Assembly (NCBI GenBank): GCA_012839865.1
Contig: DUMO01000063.1
Location: 62,001-126,000 of the forward strand
Direction: 5' to 3'
DNA from: Clostridiaceae bacterium
GTDB taxonomy: Bacteria > Bacillota > Clostridia > CAYPLH01 > DUMO01
Length of the DNA: 64,000 bases
In this document: positions 1 through 8,425 of the stretch, piece after piece
Layout of the letters: every line of letters starts with the position of its first letter
Position numbering within the stretch: position 1 is the stretch's first letter
Notes under the pieces: model-generated
What the model was told of the DNA's origin: nothing
Seen by the model: the letters and a program-made list of their open reading frames with translations, nothing else
Database searches by the model: none
Made by a program: the position numbers and the translations under genes

Positions 1-607
1 CCTTAACATTCTTGTATCCCTGGGCTACTTCATGGCTTGACAGGGATGTACCACAGCGGGGACAATAGGGAACAACTTTGTGTCCCTTGTACATAAGGCC
101 TTTTTCCCAAATCTTTTTCAGTGCCCACCATACGGATTCAATATAGCTGTTATGATAAGTAACATAGGGGTTTTCCATATCTGCCCAGAAGCCCACTCTT
201 TTGCTCATCTTTTCCCATTCTTTTTCGTATTTCCAGACACTTTCCTTGCACAGCTTAACAAAGGGCTCAACCCCATACTTTTCAATTTCAGGCTTGCCAC
301 TGATACCCAGTTCTTTTTCAACTTCCAGTTCCACCGGAAGCCCGTGAGTATCCCAGCCGGCTTTTCTAAGAACTTTATAGCCCTTCATTGTCTTATATCT
401 TGGAATAATATCCTTGATAACTCTTGTAAGAATGTGACCGATATGCGGTTTCCCGTTTGCTGTGGGAGGTCCGTCATAAAATGTGAATACCGGGCAGTCT
501 TCTCTAATTTCAATGCTCTTTTCGAATATGTTCTCTTCCTCCCAGCGCTTTAAAACCTCAAGCTCCCTGGAAGTGAAATCAAGATTTGTTGATACTTTTT
601 TATACAT
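1..607 (-). CDS. ileS: Isoleucine--tRNA ligase, N-terminal part (cut by window edge)
   Basis: Charges tRNA-Ile with isoleucine in the cytoplasm. Only the first 202 codons lie in the window and the gene runs off the left edge. The class I signature is visible as GKPHIGH, with HIGH at residues 55-58, after the Rossmann-entry motif [11 protein letters not shown] later CPRCG cluster near residue 185 is also read. The start ATG at 605-607 follows a GGAGG sequence at about 615-619. The long T-box leader upstream shows control by uncharged tRNA. The gene follows divIVA on the same strand, the order known from Bacillus. The assignment is secure from sequence and context. Confidence 0.96.
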   Translation of the reverse strand, partial: MYKKVSTNLDFTSRELEVLKRWEEENIFEKSIEIREDCPVFTFYDGPPTANGKPHIGHILTRVIKDIIPRYKTMKGYKVLRKAGWDTHGLPVELEVEKELGISGKPEIEKYGVEPFVKLCKESVWKYEKEWEKMSKRVGFWADMENPYVTYHNSYIESVWWALKKIWEKGLMYKGHKVVPYCPRCGTSLSSHEVAQGYKNVK

Positions 608-793
608 AAACCAACCTCCATAATATATTCCAAATGCAATTGTTTTCTTTAAATATGTAAAAATCAGCTTTTAAAACCTTAAGAAAGCAAGTATGTCAAC
701 TTTGCCTTTGCGGCGTTAATTCATTATCTTTATTAAAATCTTAATTCACTGCAGCCTTAACACCCTGTAAAGTGTAATCCAGGCCTGTATCCT

Positions 794-1113
794 AATAAAA
801 AACCCTTTCGCCTCACATAAAATGGGACGAAAGGGTAACTTTTCGCGGTACCACCCAAATTATTGCTTGAAAATGCAAACGCACAGGTTTTATTCTGTAT
901 CAGAAAGCCTGAACATTAATTTTAAGCAATCACTTGACAAATATAACGGTTTTAACCGGCGTTCCTTACTTATATTTCAGTTGGCAACTCACGGATGATT
1001 TTCAAAAACCTGCTTTGCAGAATTTCCACCATGCATCTGCTCTCTCTAAAAGCCGGGGTTTTTTACTCCTTCCGGTCATTGTTTTTATCTTATTACTGTC
1101 ATTGGCAATTTTA
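794..1113 (-). promoter_or_regulatory. T-box leader of ileS with terminator/antiterminator
   Basis: The hallmark T-box 14-mer, TGGGTGGTACCGCG on the minus strand, is at 844-857. It is followed by a terminator hairpin with perfect 9-bp arms ACCCTTTCG and CGAAAGGGT (802-810 with 828-836) and a T-run at 794-801. Known T-boxes read tRNA charging through a specifier codon in Stem I. The adjacent ATC triplets at about 994-999 are candidate isoleucine specifiers, but I could not fold Stem I rigorously. The leader covers the long gap between divIVA and ileS. The plus-strand ORF at 934-1161 inside it is spurious. Confidence 0.93.
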
Positions 1114-1119
1114 AAGAAG

Positions 1120-1148
1120 ATTATACAATACATTTTGCGACATTTCAA
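1120..1148 (-). promoter_or_regulatory. SigA-type promoter of the ileS T-box transcript
   Basis: On the minus strand a -35 TTGAAA (1143-1148) is separated by exactly 17 bp from a consensus -10 TATAAT (1120-1125). It lies at the upstream end of the T-box leader and partly overlaps the stop region of divIVA, so ileS has its own promoter. Confidence 0.85.
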
Positions 1149-1157
1149 CCTTTTTTA

Positions 1158-1616
1158 TTAAACAATGCCCTCATCCATTTTTTTCAGCAGCTCAAGCTGT
1201 GCAGTGAGTGCCAGCTCTGCCTTTGACTTAAAGGCGGCAATTTTCTTTTTAACATCTTCGTATTCCATTTTTACCCTGGCCAGTTCGCTTCTTGCGTTAA
1301 GAAGTATTTCCTGTGCCTGGTTTTCTGCCTCCTTGACAATGTTTTGCGCCTTTTCAAAAGCATTTGTTTTCATTTCTTCACAGGTTTGTCTTGCTATCAT
1401 TATTGTGTTTTCAAGGGACTGCTCCATTTTTTTATAGTATTGTATTCCCTCATTCAACAGGTTTATTCTATCTTTCAACTCTGCTATCTGGCTGATAAAT
1501 GAATTATAATCCTCTATTACCTTGTCCAGGGTTTCATTTACCTGGTCTTCGTCAAAGCCGCCCATGATGCTCTTTCTAAACACCATGTTCTGCAGGTCAT
1601 CCGGAGTAAAATTCAT
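1158..1616 (-). CDS. divIVA: DivIVA-domain cell-division protein
   Basis: A 152-residue protein with the DivIVA N-terminal membrane-binding segment (MNFTPDDLQNMVF, then GGFDEDQVNE). Most of the remainder is predicted coiled coil, rich in E, K and Q with heptad spacing. DivIVA proteins bind negatively curved membrane at septum and poles and recruit partners. The gene sits 14 bp after the ylmH-like gene and before ileS, the conserved end of the ylm cluster. It is slightly shorter than Bacillus DivIVA (about 164). Identity is firm. Its exact role here (septum placement or chromosome anchoring during sporulation) is inferred from the family. Confidence 0.93.
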   Translation of the reverse strand: MNFTPDDLQNMVFRKSIMGGFDEDQVNETLDKVIEDYNSFISQIAELKDRINLLNEGIQYYKKMEQSLENTIMIARQTCEEMKTNAFEKAQNIVKEAENQAQEILLNARSELARVKMEYEDVKKKIAAFKSKAELALTAQLELLKKMDEGIV

Positions 1617-1630
1617 ATATTTTCACCCTC

Positions 1631-1933
1631 TTAAAAGTATTTCTTCAGCTCAATACTGATTCTGCCCTTTTTCGTGAGCCCTCCCACTTTTTCAAGAACA
1701 ACGCGGCCTTTTCCGTTTATGGAAATTTCATCTCCCTCATTGACCTTTTTTGAGATATTGTCAGTAAACTTCTGGTTTAAACTGACTCTCTCGCTTTTGA
1801 TGAATTCGGTAATCTTGCTTCTGGATATACCAAATCCCAGACTTGCTACACTATCCAGTCTCAGGGAAGCAACAGTTCCTTTTATTTCCTTAAACTTACC
1901 GGGTGAATTTTCAAACTCATTCGTTTCTATCAT
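1631..1933 (-). CDS. ylmH: YlmH-like S4 RNA-binding protein, S4 domain only
   Basis: 100 residues corresponding to the C-terminal S4 RNA-binding domain of YlmH. The S4 pattern SVASLGFGISRSKITEFI is followed by the V-N-x(n)-EGDEISINGKGR strand region. Family members are usually about 255-260 residues with an extra N-terminal domain. Here only 36 bp separate this ORF from the upstream yggT stop, so there is no room for the missing half. A good ribosome site (GGAGGT) precedes the ATG at 1933, so the short form looks like a genuine gene rather than a sequencing break. Full-length YlmH acts on stalled ribosomes and division. What the S4-only form does is unknown. Confidence 0.85.
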   Translation of the reverse strand: MIETNEFENSPGKFKEIKGTVASLRLDSVASLGFGISRSKITEFIKSERVSLNQKFTDNISKKVNEGDEISINGKGRVVLEKVGGLTKKGRISIELKKYF

Positions 1934-1969
1934 CTTTACCTCCGTATCAAAACCGTCAAAAGGAGCAAA

Positions 1970-2254
1970 TCATAATAAATACATAAATAATTGAAACACC
2001 AAAGTTTGAATCAAGCCTAAAATGAAAAATGCAATCAAAGGAGAAAAATCCAGCATCATATTTCTGCCGAAAGCGGATCTTTGAATTATATTCCTAATGG
2101 GTTCCAATATAGGCTCAGTTATTTGATACAGAAGCCTTATAATCTGATTTTCCCTTGAGATTGGAAACCACGATATGATAACTCTCGCAAAAATTGCATA
2201 CTGCATTATTCTTATCAGCCATATGATAGCGTTCATTATATAAGCTGCTGCCAC
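1970..2254 (-). CDS. yggT: YggT-family integral membrane protein
   Basis: 94 residues with two hydrophobic halves separated by a short polar linker containing RVIISWFP and a second arginine/proline-rich loop (ITEPILEPIRNII), typical of YggT/YlmG proteins. The family is membrane-embedded, linked to division and possibly osmotic or turgor functions. Its biochemical role is unsettled. It lies between sepF (15 bp upstream) and the S4 gene, the standard position. Assignment is by pattern and synteny. Confidence 0.9.
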   Translation of the reverse strand: MAAAYIMNAIIWLIRIMQYAIFARVIISWFPISRENQIIRLLYQITEPILEPIRNIIQRSAFGRNMMLDFSPLIAFFILGLIQTLVFQLFMYLL

Positions 2255-2269
2255 TTAAAAAACCTCCAT

Positions 2270-2743
2270 TTATTGTACCCAGGGAAAAACATCGTTATCC
2301 AGATTGTCCTCGCCTTTAAGCTGATTCATTATATCCACATTATTTGGCGCAATGAGAAAAATTGTGCTGGAAACACTCTGAATATGCCCGTCCAGGCTGT
2401 ACACAGACCCGCTTAAAAAGTCCAGTATCCTTTGAGCTGAACCCTTTTCAATTTCTTCAAGGTTGACAATAATCGGTTTTCCGTCCTTTAAATAATCACT
2501 GATTTCTCTTGCTTCCTCAATGCTGTGAGGCTGGATAACCACAACTTTTATCGAAGAAGAGGAATGTATGTTAACTATTTTGTTTTTATTTCTGCTTTCA
2601 TTGTATAGGTTTTGCATCTGTGGCTTGGGTTTTTCCCAAGTTCTCTCCTGTTTTTTTGATTTTGTCACTTCGTTTTCAGATTCATTTACCCGCTCTTCTT
2701 CAATACCGACAAAATTAAGCATTTTGCTAATAATACCAGCCAT
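2270..2743 (-). CDS. sepF: Cell division protein SepF
   Basis: 157 residues from the chosen start. SepF binds membrane through an N-terminal amphipathic helix (MAGIISKMLNFVGI) and ties FtsZ filaments together at the septum. The C-terminal SepF fold is seen from about residue 63 on (IKVVVIQPHSIEEA, then GKPIIVNLEEIEKG and RILDFLSGSVYSLDG). I chose the ATG at 2741-2743, not the longer frame to 2812, because GGGGGT lies just upstream and only this start begins with the amphipathic helix. The linker (residues 17-60) is charged and low in complexity, as usual. Confidence 0.93.
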   Translation of the reverse strand: MAGIISKMLNFVGIEEERVNESENEVTKSKKQERTWEKPKPQMQNLYNESRNKNKIVNIHSSSSIKVVVIQPHSIEEAREISDYLKDGKPIIVNLEEIEKGSAQRILDFLSGSVYSLDGHIQSVSSTIFLIAPNNVDIMNQLKGEDNLDNDVFPWVQ

Positions 2744-2792
2744 TTCAGATACCCCCTGTTTTTTCATTAGTAAAGACGGCATGGCAAAAACT

Positions 2793-3494
2793 TTAATAGT
2801 TCCTGGGTCCAAAAATAGCTGTCCCTATCCGTACCATATTTGAACCTTCTTCAATAGCAACCTCAAAATCATTGCTCATGCCCATGGATAAATAATCCAT
2901 ACTAATATTATCGATATTTTCCATGCTTATGTCAATGAATAATTTTCTTAATTCCCTGAAAACCCACCTTATATCATCAGAATTATCAGCATATGGTGCA
3001 ATAGTCATAAGTCCCCTGACCTTTATGTTTTTTAACAAGCTGATTGCACTTATGAATTGGCGGGCTTCCCGGGCTGAGATTCCAAATTTTGTTTCCTCCC
3101 CTGCAACGTTAACCTGTACAAGCACATTTACCTTTTTGCCATTATTGCCGGCCTGCCTGTCAATTTCCCTTGCCAGGCGGATGCTGTCCACCGAATGTAT
3201 CAATTCAACCTTGTCTACTATATATTTAACCTTGTTGGTCTGCAGATGACCTATCATGTGCCATTTCAGACCGGGCGCTGCAGCTTCAAACTTGTTAAGA
3301 AGCTCCTGCACCTTGTTTTCTCCAAAGTTTAAAATCCCAAGTTCTCTGGCTTTATTTATTCTGTCCACTTCAACTGTTTTAGATACGGCAATAACGGTTA
3401 TATCATCAAGGGTACGGCCTGATTTTTCAGCAGCAGTCCTTACTCTGTCCATTACACTCTTTATATTTGCACTTATATCATCACTGAAAGTCAT
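2793..3494 (-). CDS. yggS: YggS-family PLP homeostasis protein
   Basis: 233 residues of the YggS/PLPBP family, a TIM barrel with PLP bound to a lysine and no known catalytic turnover. The family controls PLP supply and amino-acid balance. The PLP lysine is K39 in VIAVSKTV. Further family motifs are NFGENKVQE, MIGHLQTNK and the C-terminal SMGMSNDFEVAIEEGSN, which binds phosphate. The 3' end is followed after about 50 bp by sepF. The 5' end overlaps the HlyD-like gene by 4 bp, indicating translational coupling. This is ylmE of the Bacillus ylm cluster. Confidence 0.95.
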   Translation of the reverse strand: MTFSDDISANIKSVMDRVRTAAEKSGRTLDDITVIAVSKTVEVDRINKARELGILNFGENKVQELLNKFEAAAPGLKWHMIGHLQTNKVKYIVDKVELIHSVDSIRLAREIDRQAGNNGKKVNVLVQVNVAGEETKFGISAREARQFISAISLLKNIKVRGLMTIAPYADNSDDIRWVFRELRKLFIDISMENIDNISMDYLSMGMSNDFEVAIEEGSNMVRIGTAIFGPRNY

Positions 3495-4765
3495 TTGTCT
3501 ATCACCTGTCCTTCCTGGATGTTCCTTGGATTTATAACATAAATTCCAAACAACTTTACATATGTATCGCTGGTTTGGTCAAGGTTGTCTATTATTGCAT
3601 GCTCATTGTTTTTCCCAACTATTTTTACTCTTTTTATGGTTGCATGATTTGCCTCCACCAGCACAATATCAGCCTCCATATTCAAAGGGTCTATTCTCAA
3701 CAGACTGGCAAGAGGCACTTTAAAACCTTCATAATATGTTTTTATCAGGTCTATATTGACCTTTCGCAGTGAAGTTGTGTCACTTAAGTATTTGTCAACT
3801 TTGATGGAAACTACACGCTTGCCGTCCATTTCTTCTGAAATATAAGCAACAGTTCCATTAACAAGCTTGTCTATATCATTAATCCGGACCCTGACTGAAG
3901 CTCCTTCCTTGAACTCTCCTGCTTCATTTCTTTTAAGGGACACAACCAGGTAATAATTAACACCGCTTATTATTTTTGCAAAGGGTTTGTTCATTTCCAC
4001 TTCAACACTATTTATAAAATCCACCGGTTCGACCTGCTCTATCTTGTCAAACGCGCTGGGTGTTATCCTGTCAATTCCAGAAGGATTCAAATCAATTTCA
4101 TAATTGTCAATATGGTACGAAATAATACCTGGTTTTTGAGAAAAGAATTCTTTGGAATGGGAATCAATCAAGCTCTTTATCCGTTCCCTTTCCGAAAGGA
4201 GCGATTCAAAATAAACATCGGACTTTCCGAAGGTCTGTGATATGTTTGTCTTTTTTTCCATCAGGCGGTTTATTTCATTTCTGATTCCTGTAATCTTGCC
4301 CAAGGCATTGTCATTAGCCTGTGATATGATAAGCAATACCTGCTCTTTAATCTGCTTGTCAATCTTGACCAAATCCTCCGAAAAGAAATTGCTGTCCGCC
4401 ATTCTTTTACTGCTGTAATCCAATATTTTTGAGTCCATTGCCACAAGGTCCTCAATAAGTTTTGAAGACGCTTCATCATATATGGTTGCCAGCTTATAAT
4501 TTGCAGGGAATTTTTCCCCTTCGGCAAATTCCATTATCGCGAATCCATCATAAGGCGATATCAAAAATTCCTCGTCTCTGACAATTATAGCTTCGGTATT
4601 TATCGAATCTTCTATTTCTCCTATTGTAATCATACCTGTTTGAATATTCTGACCATATACCCAATTGATGAATGAGGGTATGTAGATCAGTAAAAACACC
4701 GATACTAAAAGGATCCCGATTTTCAGCCTTATTTTTGCATCACTTACCGTACTTTCTTTTTTCAT
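3491..4765 (-). CDS. HlyD-like membrane-anchored barrel-sandwich protein
   Basis: About 424 residues with a short cytoplasmic N-terminus, one transmembrane segment (roughly residues 15-37) and a large extracytoplasmic part. The outer part has a helical hairpin (about 115-210) between beta-rich halves, the layout of HlyD/RND periplasmic adaptor-like proteins found in Gram-positives. The start at 4765 is preferred over 4786 because GGGGCGG is 5 bp upstream. It overlaps yggS by 4 bp and is part of the division cluster, so a cell-envelope role is likely. No partner transporter gene is adjacent and the actual function is unknown. Confidence 0.7.
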   Translation of the reverse strand: MKKESTVSDAKIRLKIGILLVSVFLLIYIPSFINWVYGQNIQTGMITIGEIEDSINTEAIIVRDEEFLISPYDGFAIMEFAEGEKFPANYKLATIYDEASSKLIEDLVAMDSKILDYSSKRMADSNFFSEDLVKIDKQIKEQVLLIISQANDNALGKITGIRNEINRLMEKKTNISQTFGKSDVYFESLLSERERIKSLIDSHSKEFFSQKPGIISYHIDNYEIDLNPSGIDRITPSAFDKIEQVEPVDFINSVEVEMNKPFAKIISGVNYYLVVSLKRNEAGEFKEGASVRVRINDIDKLVNGTVAYISEEMDGKRVVSIKVDKYLSDTTSLRKVNIDLIKTYYEGFKVPLASLLRIDPLNMEADIVLVEANHATIKRVKIVGKNNEHAIIDNLDQTSDTYVKLFGIYVINPRNIQEGQVIDK

Positions 4766-4800
4766 ATGTACCGCCCCAAAGTGCAAAATGTTTAAACTTG

Positions 4801-6090
4801 CTAAATCTTAATCATGCCTTTATCCAGCATGTTTTGTACAGCAGATAGAACCCCTAGCTTGACACTTTCATATAAAGGCCCTCCCTGCATGTATGCAATA
4901 TAAGGAGGCCTGATTGGCGCGTCTGCACTCAATTCTATAGATGCCCCCTGTACGAATCCCCCGGCAGCCATTATGACAGGACTCTCGTAACCTGGCATAT
5001 CCCAGGGTTCGGGAACCACATGGGTATCAACAGGAGAACCTTTCTGAATCCCCTGGCAAAAGGCAATTAGCATTTGAGGATTGTTAAACTTAATTGCCTG
5101 TATTATATCGCCTCTTTTGTCAAAGGGACCCGGTGAGACTGCAAAACCAAGCCTTTTCATAATTTCAGAACAAAAAACAGCACCTTTCATACTTTCAGCC
5201 ACCACATGGGGAGCAAAAAAGAGTCCCTGAAAAAGCAAACGGTTCATGCCCAGAGTCGGTCCGACTTCCTTTCCCAGACCAGGACTGTTCAGCCTGAAGG
5301 CAGCCTGCTCCACAAACTTCTTCCTTCCGGCTATATATCCGCCTGTCGGTGCTATTGCACCACCGGGATTTTTTATCAGGGAACCGGCAACAAGGTCCGC
5401 CCCTGCTTCAATTGGCTCCTTCGTTTCGGTAAACTCACCATAGCAATTATCAACCAGGATAACAACATCTTTCTTGATACTTCTTATAAAATCAATAATG
5501 CTTTTTATTTCCTCAACCCTCAGGGAATCTTTCCATTCGTAGCCCCGGGACCGTTGAATTAATACCATTTTTGTTTTTTCGTTTATTTTATCTTTAATAT
5601 TTTGAAAACTTACTTTTCCGTCTTCAGAGTTTTCAGCCTTGCTGAAGGACACTCCGAAATCTTTAAGGGAGCCTCCGTTTTCACCCCGGAGGCCTATTAC
5701 CTCTTCCAGAGTATCGTATGGTTTTCCCGTGGCTGAAAGAAGTTCATCCCCCGGCCGGAGAATCCCGAAAAGGCAAAGTGTCAGGGCATGGGTACCCGAT
5801 ACAATTGTGTGCCTTACCAGCGCGTCTTCCGCTTTGAAAACTTCGGCAAAAGCCTCCTCAAGGGCCTCTCTGCCCCTGTCGCCATATCCGTATCCGGTGG
5901 TCCCTGAAAAATGGGTATCGCTAAGCTTGCTTTTCTGCATTGCGATGATGACTTTATACTGATTATATTCCCTTACCCTGGAAATTTCTTCGAAGATACC
6001 TTTTATATATGCTTCAGCAGATTGCGAAATATCAACAATCCGCCTGTCAAAACCTTTACTTGCGAGATAGTCAACTTCAATTGAGTTCAT
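4801..6090 (-). CDS. PLP-dependent Cys/Met-metabolism-like lyase (YnbB, 'aluminium resistance' family)
   Basis: 429 residues of the fold-type I PLP family to which YnbB and methionine gamma-lyase-like proteins belong. The cofactor lysine is K240 in GSLIKNPGG. The aspartate pairing with the pyridine nitrogen is in VDNCYGEF near residue 214. A glycine-rich TTGYGYGDRGRE stretch lies around residue 65. Family members are predicted carbon-sulfur or gamma-lyases, but the substrate is not established, and the aluminium resistance label rests on a historical annotation. The start ATG follows GGAAAGGAAC. A good promoter lies upstream and the HlyD-like gene follows 35 bp downstream. Confidence 0.88.
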   Translation of the reverse strand: MNSIEVDYLASKGFDRRIVDISQSAEAYIKGIFEEISRVREYNQYKVIIAMQKSKLSDTHFSGTTGYGYGDRGREALEEAFAEVFKAEDALVRHTIVSGTHALTLCLFGILRPGDELLSATGKPYDTLEEVIGLRGENGGSLKDFGVSFSKAENSEDGKVSFQNIKDKINEKTKMVLIQRSRGYEWKDSLRVEEIKSIIDFIRSIKKDVVILVDNCYGEFTETKEPIEAGADLVAGSLIKNPGGAIAPTGGYIAGRKKFVEQAAFRLNSPGLGKEVGPTLGMNRLLFQGLFFAPHVVAESMKGAVFCSEIMKRLGFAVSPGPFDKRGDIIQAIKFNNPQMLIAFCQGIQKGSPVDTHVVPEPWDMPGYESPVIMAAGGFVQGASIELSADAPIRPPYIAYMQGGPLYESVKLGVLSAVQNMLDKGMIKI

Positions 6091-6157
6091 ATTGTTCCTT
6101 TCCGATTCACAGGTTTTTAATCTTTAGTATGACCATTCAAATCCATCTATGTAAACT

Positions 6158-6186
6158 ATTTTATACAAGCCAATCACTCTTTTCAA
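6158..6186 (-). promoter_or_regulatory. SigA-type promoter for the PLP lyase/ylm operon
   Basis: On the minus strand TTGAAA (6181-6186) and TAAAAT (6158-6163) are 17 bp apart, about 70 bp before the PLP lyase start. No other promoter as good is seen before sepF, so this may drive the whole run from the lyase to divIVA. The rest of the 6091-6383 gap is AT-rich, with a small dyad (CATGAT-ATG-ATCATG) near 6325-6339 before the divergent gene. Confidence 0.7.
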
Positions 6187-6383
6187 TAGCCAGACAAACA
6201 AAAACAGGTTATAATACGATTGTCTGATGTTGTTTCAATGTAATTTTATGCGAACACCATCTTTATCCAGGCTTTGCACATAAGCAGGCAAAACATACGG
6301 TTAAAAATGCCCTTGAATATTTTTCATGATATGATCATGTATAATCATAATATACAATTATCAGTACCAGGTACAGGGTGGAT

Positions 6384-7277
6384 ATGATGATTTTAAAATA
6401 TGAAGTAACAGACCGGGATGACGGAAAAGCCGTAAGGCACATTTTGAAAAACAGGCTTGAAATTTCGGGAAAATTAATAACCAAACTGCGCAACGAAGGT
6501 AAAATTTTAAAAAACAACGCTTTTGTCCGTACAATAGATATCGTCCGCACAGGCGATATCATAACGGCTGAAATTGATTTTGAAGAAGAAAGCCCCAATG
6601 TCATCCCCCAAATGATTGATATTGACATTATTTATGAAGATGAAAGCATTATTGTCCTCAACAAGCAGCCTGGGATCATCATTCACCCGACATGCTCCCA
6701 GCCATATGGCACTATCGCAAACGCCCTTATGCATCATTATGCAGGCAAAGGTCTGTCCATAAAAGTGCGTCCGGTCAGCAGGCTTGACAAAGACACTTCA
6801 GGTCTAATAGTATTTGCTAAAAATCAATATGTTCAAAACCATTTAGTCAGACAGATGAATGACAAGACCTTTAAAAAGCAATATCTGGGAATAGTGCATG
6901 GCAATTTTGAAAATGACAGGGGCACAATATGCCTTCCAATAGCAAGAAACCCCGACAGCATTATAGAAAGAATTGTTTCGGAAGATGGCGCACCTTCAAT
7001 AACCAATTATGCTGTGCTTGCTCAGTTTAAAAACGCATCATTGCTTCAGTTTGAGCTGGAAACAGGAAGGACTCACCAGATAAGGGTTCATTGCAGGGCA
7101 ATTTCCCACCCTCTTATAGGTGATACCCTTTATGGAAAACCGGAACCCGGGTTGATCAACCGCCAGGCGTTGCATTCCCACAAAGTTGAGTTCATTCATC
7201 CTGAGACAGGTAATTTGCTGAAACTGGCAGCACGCCTCCCCGATGACATGCTCAACCTTATTAATATGCTTAAGTAG
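6384..7277 (+). CDS. RluA-family pseudouridine synthase
   Basis: About 298 residues. It isomerises uridine to pseudouridine in rRNA or tRNA. The catalytic motif RLDKDTSGL (aspartate in HRLD/RLDKDTSG) is at roughly residues 134-142. Other family motifs are NKQPGIIIHP, LETGRTHQIRVHC and a C-terminal HSHKVEFIHPETG. An N-terminal S4-like segment is present (residues 1-60, LEISGKLITKLRNEGKIL). The start is uncertain: GTG 6378, ATG 6384 and ATG 6387 are all in frame behind AGGGTGG. The RNA target cannot be told from sequence. It starts a short plus-strand run in an otherwise minus-strand window. Confidence 0.92.
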   Translation: MMILKYEVTDRDDGKAVRHILKNRLEISGKLITKLRNEGKILKNNAFVRTIDIVRTGDIITAEIDFEEESPNVIPQMIDIDIIYEDESIIVLNKQPGIIIHPTCSQPYGTIANALMHHYAGKGLSIKVRPVSRLDKDTSGLIVFAKNQYVQNHLVRQMNDKTFKKQYLGIVHGNFENDRGTICLPIARNPDSIIERIVSEDGAPSITNYAVLAQFKNASLLQFELETGRTHQIRVHCRAISHPLIGDTLYGKPEPGLINRQALHSHKVEFIHPETGNLLKLAARLPDDMLNLINMLK

Positions 7278-7314
7278 TTTTTCACCGGTATTTCCCTTTC
7301 ATATTTCCCAAAAC

Positions 7315-7343
7315 TTTACATTTTATCTGTTAAGTGCTATTAT
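7315..7343 (+). promoter_or_regulatory. SigA-type promoter of the MerR-like gene
   Basis: TTTACA (7315-7320), a 17-bp spacer and TATTAT (7338-7343), about 50 bp before the chosen start of the regulator gene. No terminator is visible between the rRNA/tRNA synthase gene and this promoter. Confidence 0.65.
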
Positions 7344-7393
7344 ATACATTGATATTTCAAAAGCAGGTATTAATTTTCCCGGGGGTAAATTTT

Positions 7394-7981
7394 ATGGATG
7401 TTATAAAGGATAGTTACAGTATTACCGAACTCAGCAAGGAACTTGGATTAACCGATCATGCCCTGAGGTATTACGAAAAAGAGTTTGAGATCCCTGTCCC
7501 ACGGGATGAAAGGGGCAGGCGGTATTACACTGCCGAACATACAAACTTGTTGTATCAAATAAAATCAATGAGAGAAGAAGGTCTGGAGATAAAAGCAATA
7601 AAGAAAATTCTTCAATCCGGAAACATGCTTGGCGATTTATCTCCAATTGTACAGGATAATCAAAATGATTCCAGTGTATTGGCTGTGCGGGAAAATATAG
7701 TGATGCCTGAAAGGTATTATGAAAATATCAACTGTTTTTTTGAAGATTTAAAGATGCAGATTAATAAAAGCATAAGTTGCGAGGTAAAATCTATTAAGGA
7801 ATATTTTTCTGAAGAAATTATGAAAACAAAACTGGAACTTGGCGCATGTATTGAGAACAGTGCCCGCAAAATAGAATACAAACTGAGCGAACATTTTCAG
7901 GAAGTTGACAAAGCAATAACCAACTGGCGGAAAAGAAAAAAGGGCAGTTTTTTAAAAAGATTATTTAGTGTTTTCAGATAA
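7394..7981 (+). CDS. MerR-type helix-turn-helix regulator
   Basis: 195 residues from the ATG at 7394, chosen because GGGGG is 9 bp upstream. The frame opens earlier at 7334, but that extension looks non-coding. Residues 8-75 are a MerR DNA-binding domain (YSITELSKELGLTDHALRYYEKEF, split here by position, then a DERGRRYYTAEH wing). The rest is predicted helical, with coiled-coil character between 110 and 180, and ends in a very basic tail (KRKKGSFLKRLF). No metal or drug binding cysteines are seen, so the effector is unknown. Similar architecture occurs in chromosome-organising or membrane-associated regulators. I would not assign a target. Confidence 0.75.
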   Translation: MDVIKDSYSITELSKELGLTDHALRYYEKEFEIPVPRDERGRRYYTAEHTNLLYQIKSMREEGLEIKAIKKILQSGNMLGDLSPIVQDNQNDSSVLAVRENIVMPERYYENINCFFEDLKMQINKSISCEVKSIKEYFSEEIMKTKLELGACIENSARKIEYKLSEHFQEVDKAITNWRKRKKGSFLKRLFSVFR

Positions 7982-8030
7982 CTGTCACTTTAGTTTGCCA
8001 GACATGGCTTATTCGTGAGCGGAGGAAAAC

Positions 8031-8306
8031 ATGGACATATCTTTTGCAATCCTTATCCCGGCTGTTTTACTGATTATTATATTCTTCATCCCTGACCTTT
8101 TCCCGAAATGCTCCTTGTGCAAAAGGTATAAGCTTAGATTTTTCTTTAAATTACATACATTAACAAAAATAGGTTATGGATATAAAGCCAGGCAGTCAGC
8201 CTGCAAAAAATGCTGCCGCAAGTACTCCATAGGTAATCTTTCAGACTTGAAAAACATGCTCGGTGTCCAAAAGAAAGTAACCATCGATAATATTATGCTC
8301 AAATAG
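8031..8306 (+). CDS. Small membrane protein with CxxC pairs, unknown function
   Basis: 91 residues behind a strong ribosome site (GGAGGAAAAC). There is one N-terminal transmembrane helix (residues 5-22), then CSLCKRY (about residue 27) and ACKKCCRKYS (about residue 58). Together these could form a treble-clef or zinc-ribbon-like metal site. I do not recognise the family. It follows the MerR-like gene by about 50 bp on the same strand and may be cotranscribed. A metal or redox role is only suggested by the cysteines. Confidence 0.6.
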   Translation: MDISFAILIPAVLLIIIFFIPDLFPKCSLCKRYKLRFFFKLHTLTKIGYGYKARQSACKKCCRKYSIGNLSDLKNMLGVQKKVTIDNIMLK

Positions 8307-8425
8307 CAAACTAATACCCTTGCTTCATTTGAACACCTGATGCAATCTTGTTTCAAAACGGGAATCTGCCCTTTACTCTTTCCACCCGTTAAATGCCTGC
8401 GATAATCCCCTGTCACATAACAATT

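Noticed and set aside
934-1161. Plus-strand 75-codon ORF upstream of ileS
   Set aside because: It lies entirely within the minus-strand T-box leader and promoter and has no ribosome site of its own.
3575-3772. Plus-strand ORFs opposite the minus-strand core genes
   Set aside because: They are antisense shadows, without ribosome sites or family resemblance.
6301-6350. TTGAAT...TATAAT as promoter of the RluA-type gene
   Set aside because: The spacer is 21 bp, too long for a normal SigA promoter.
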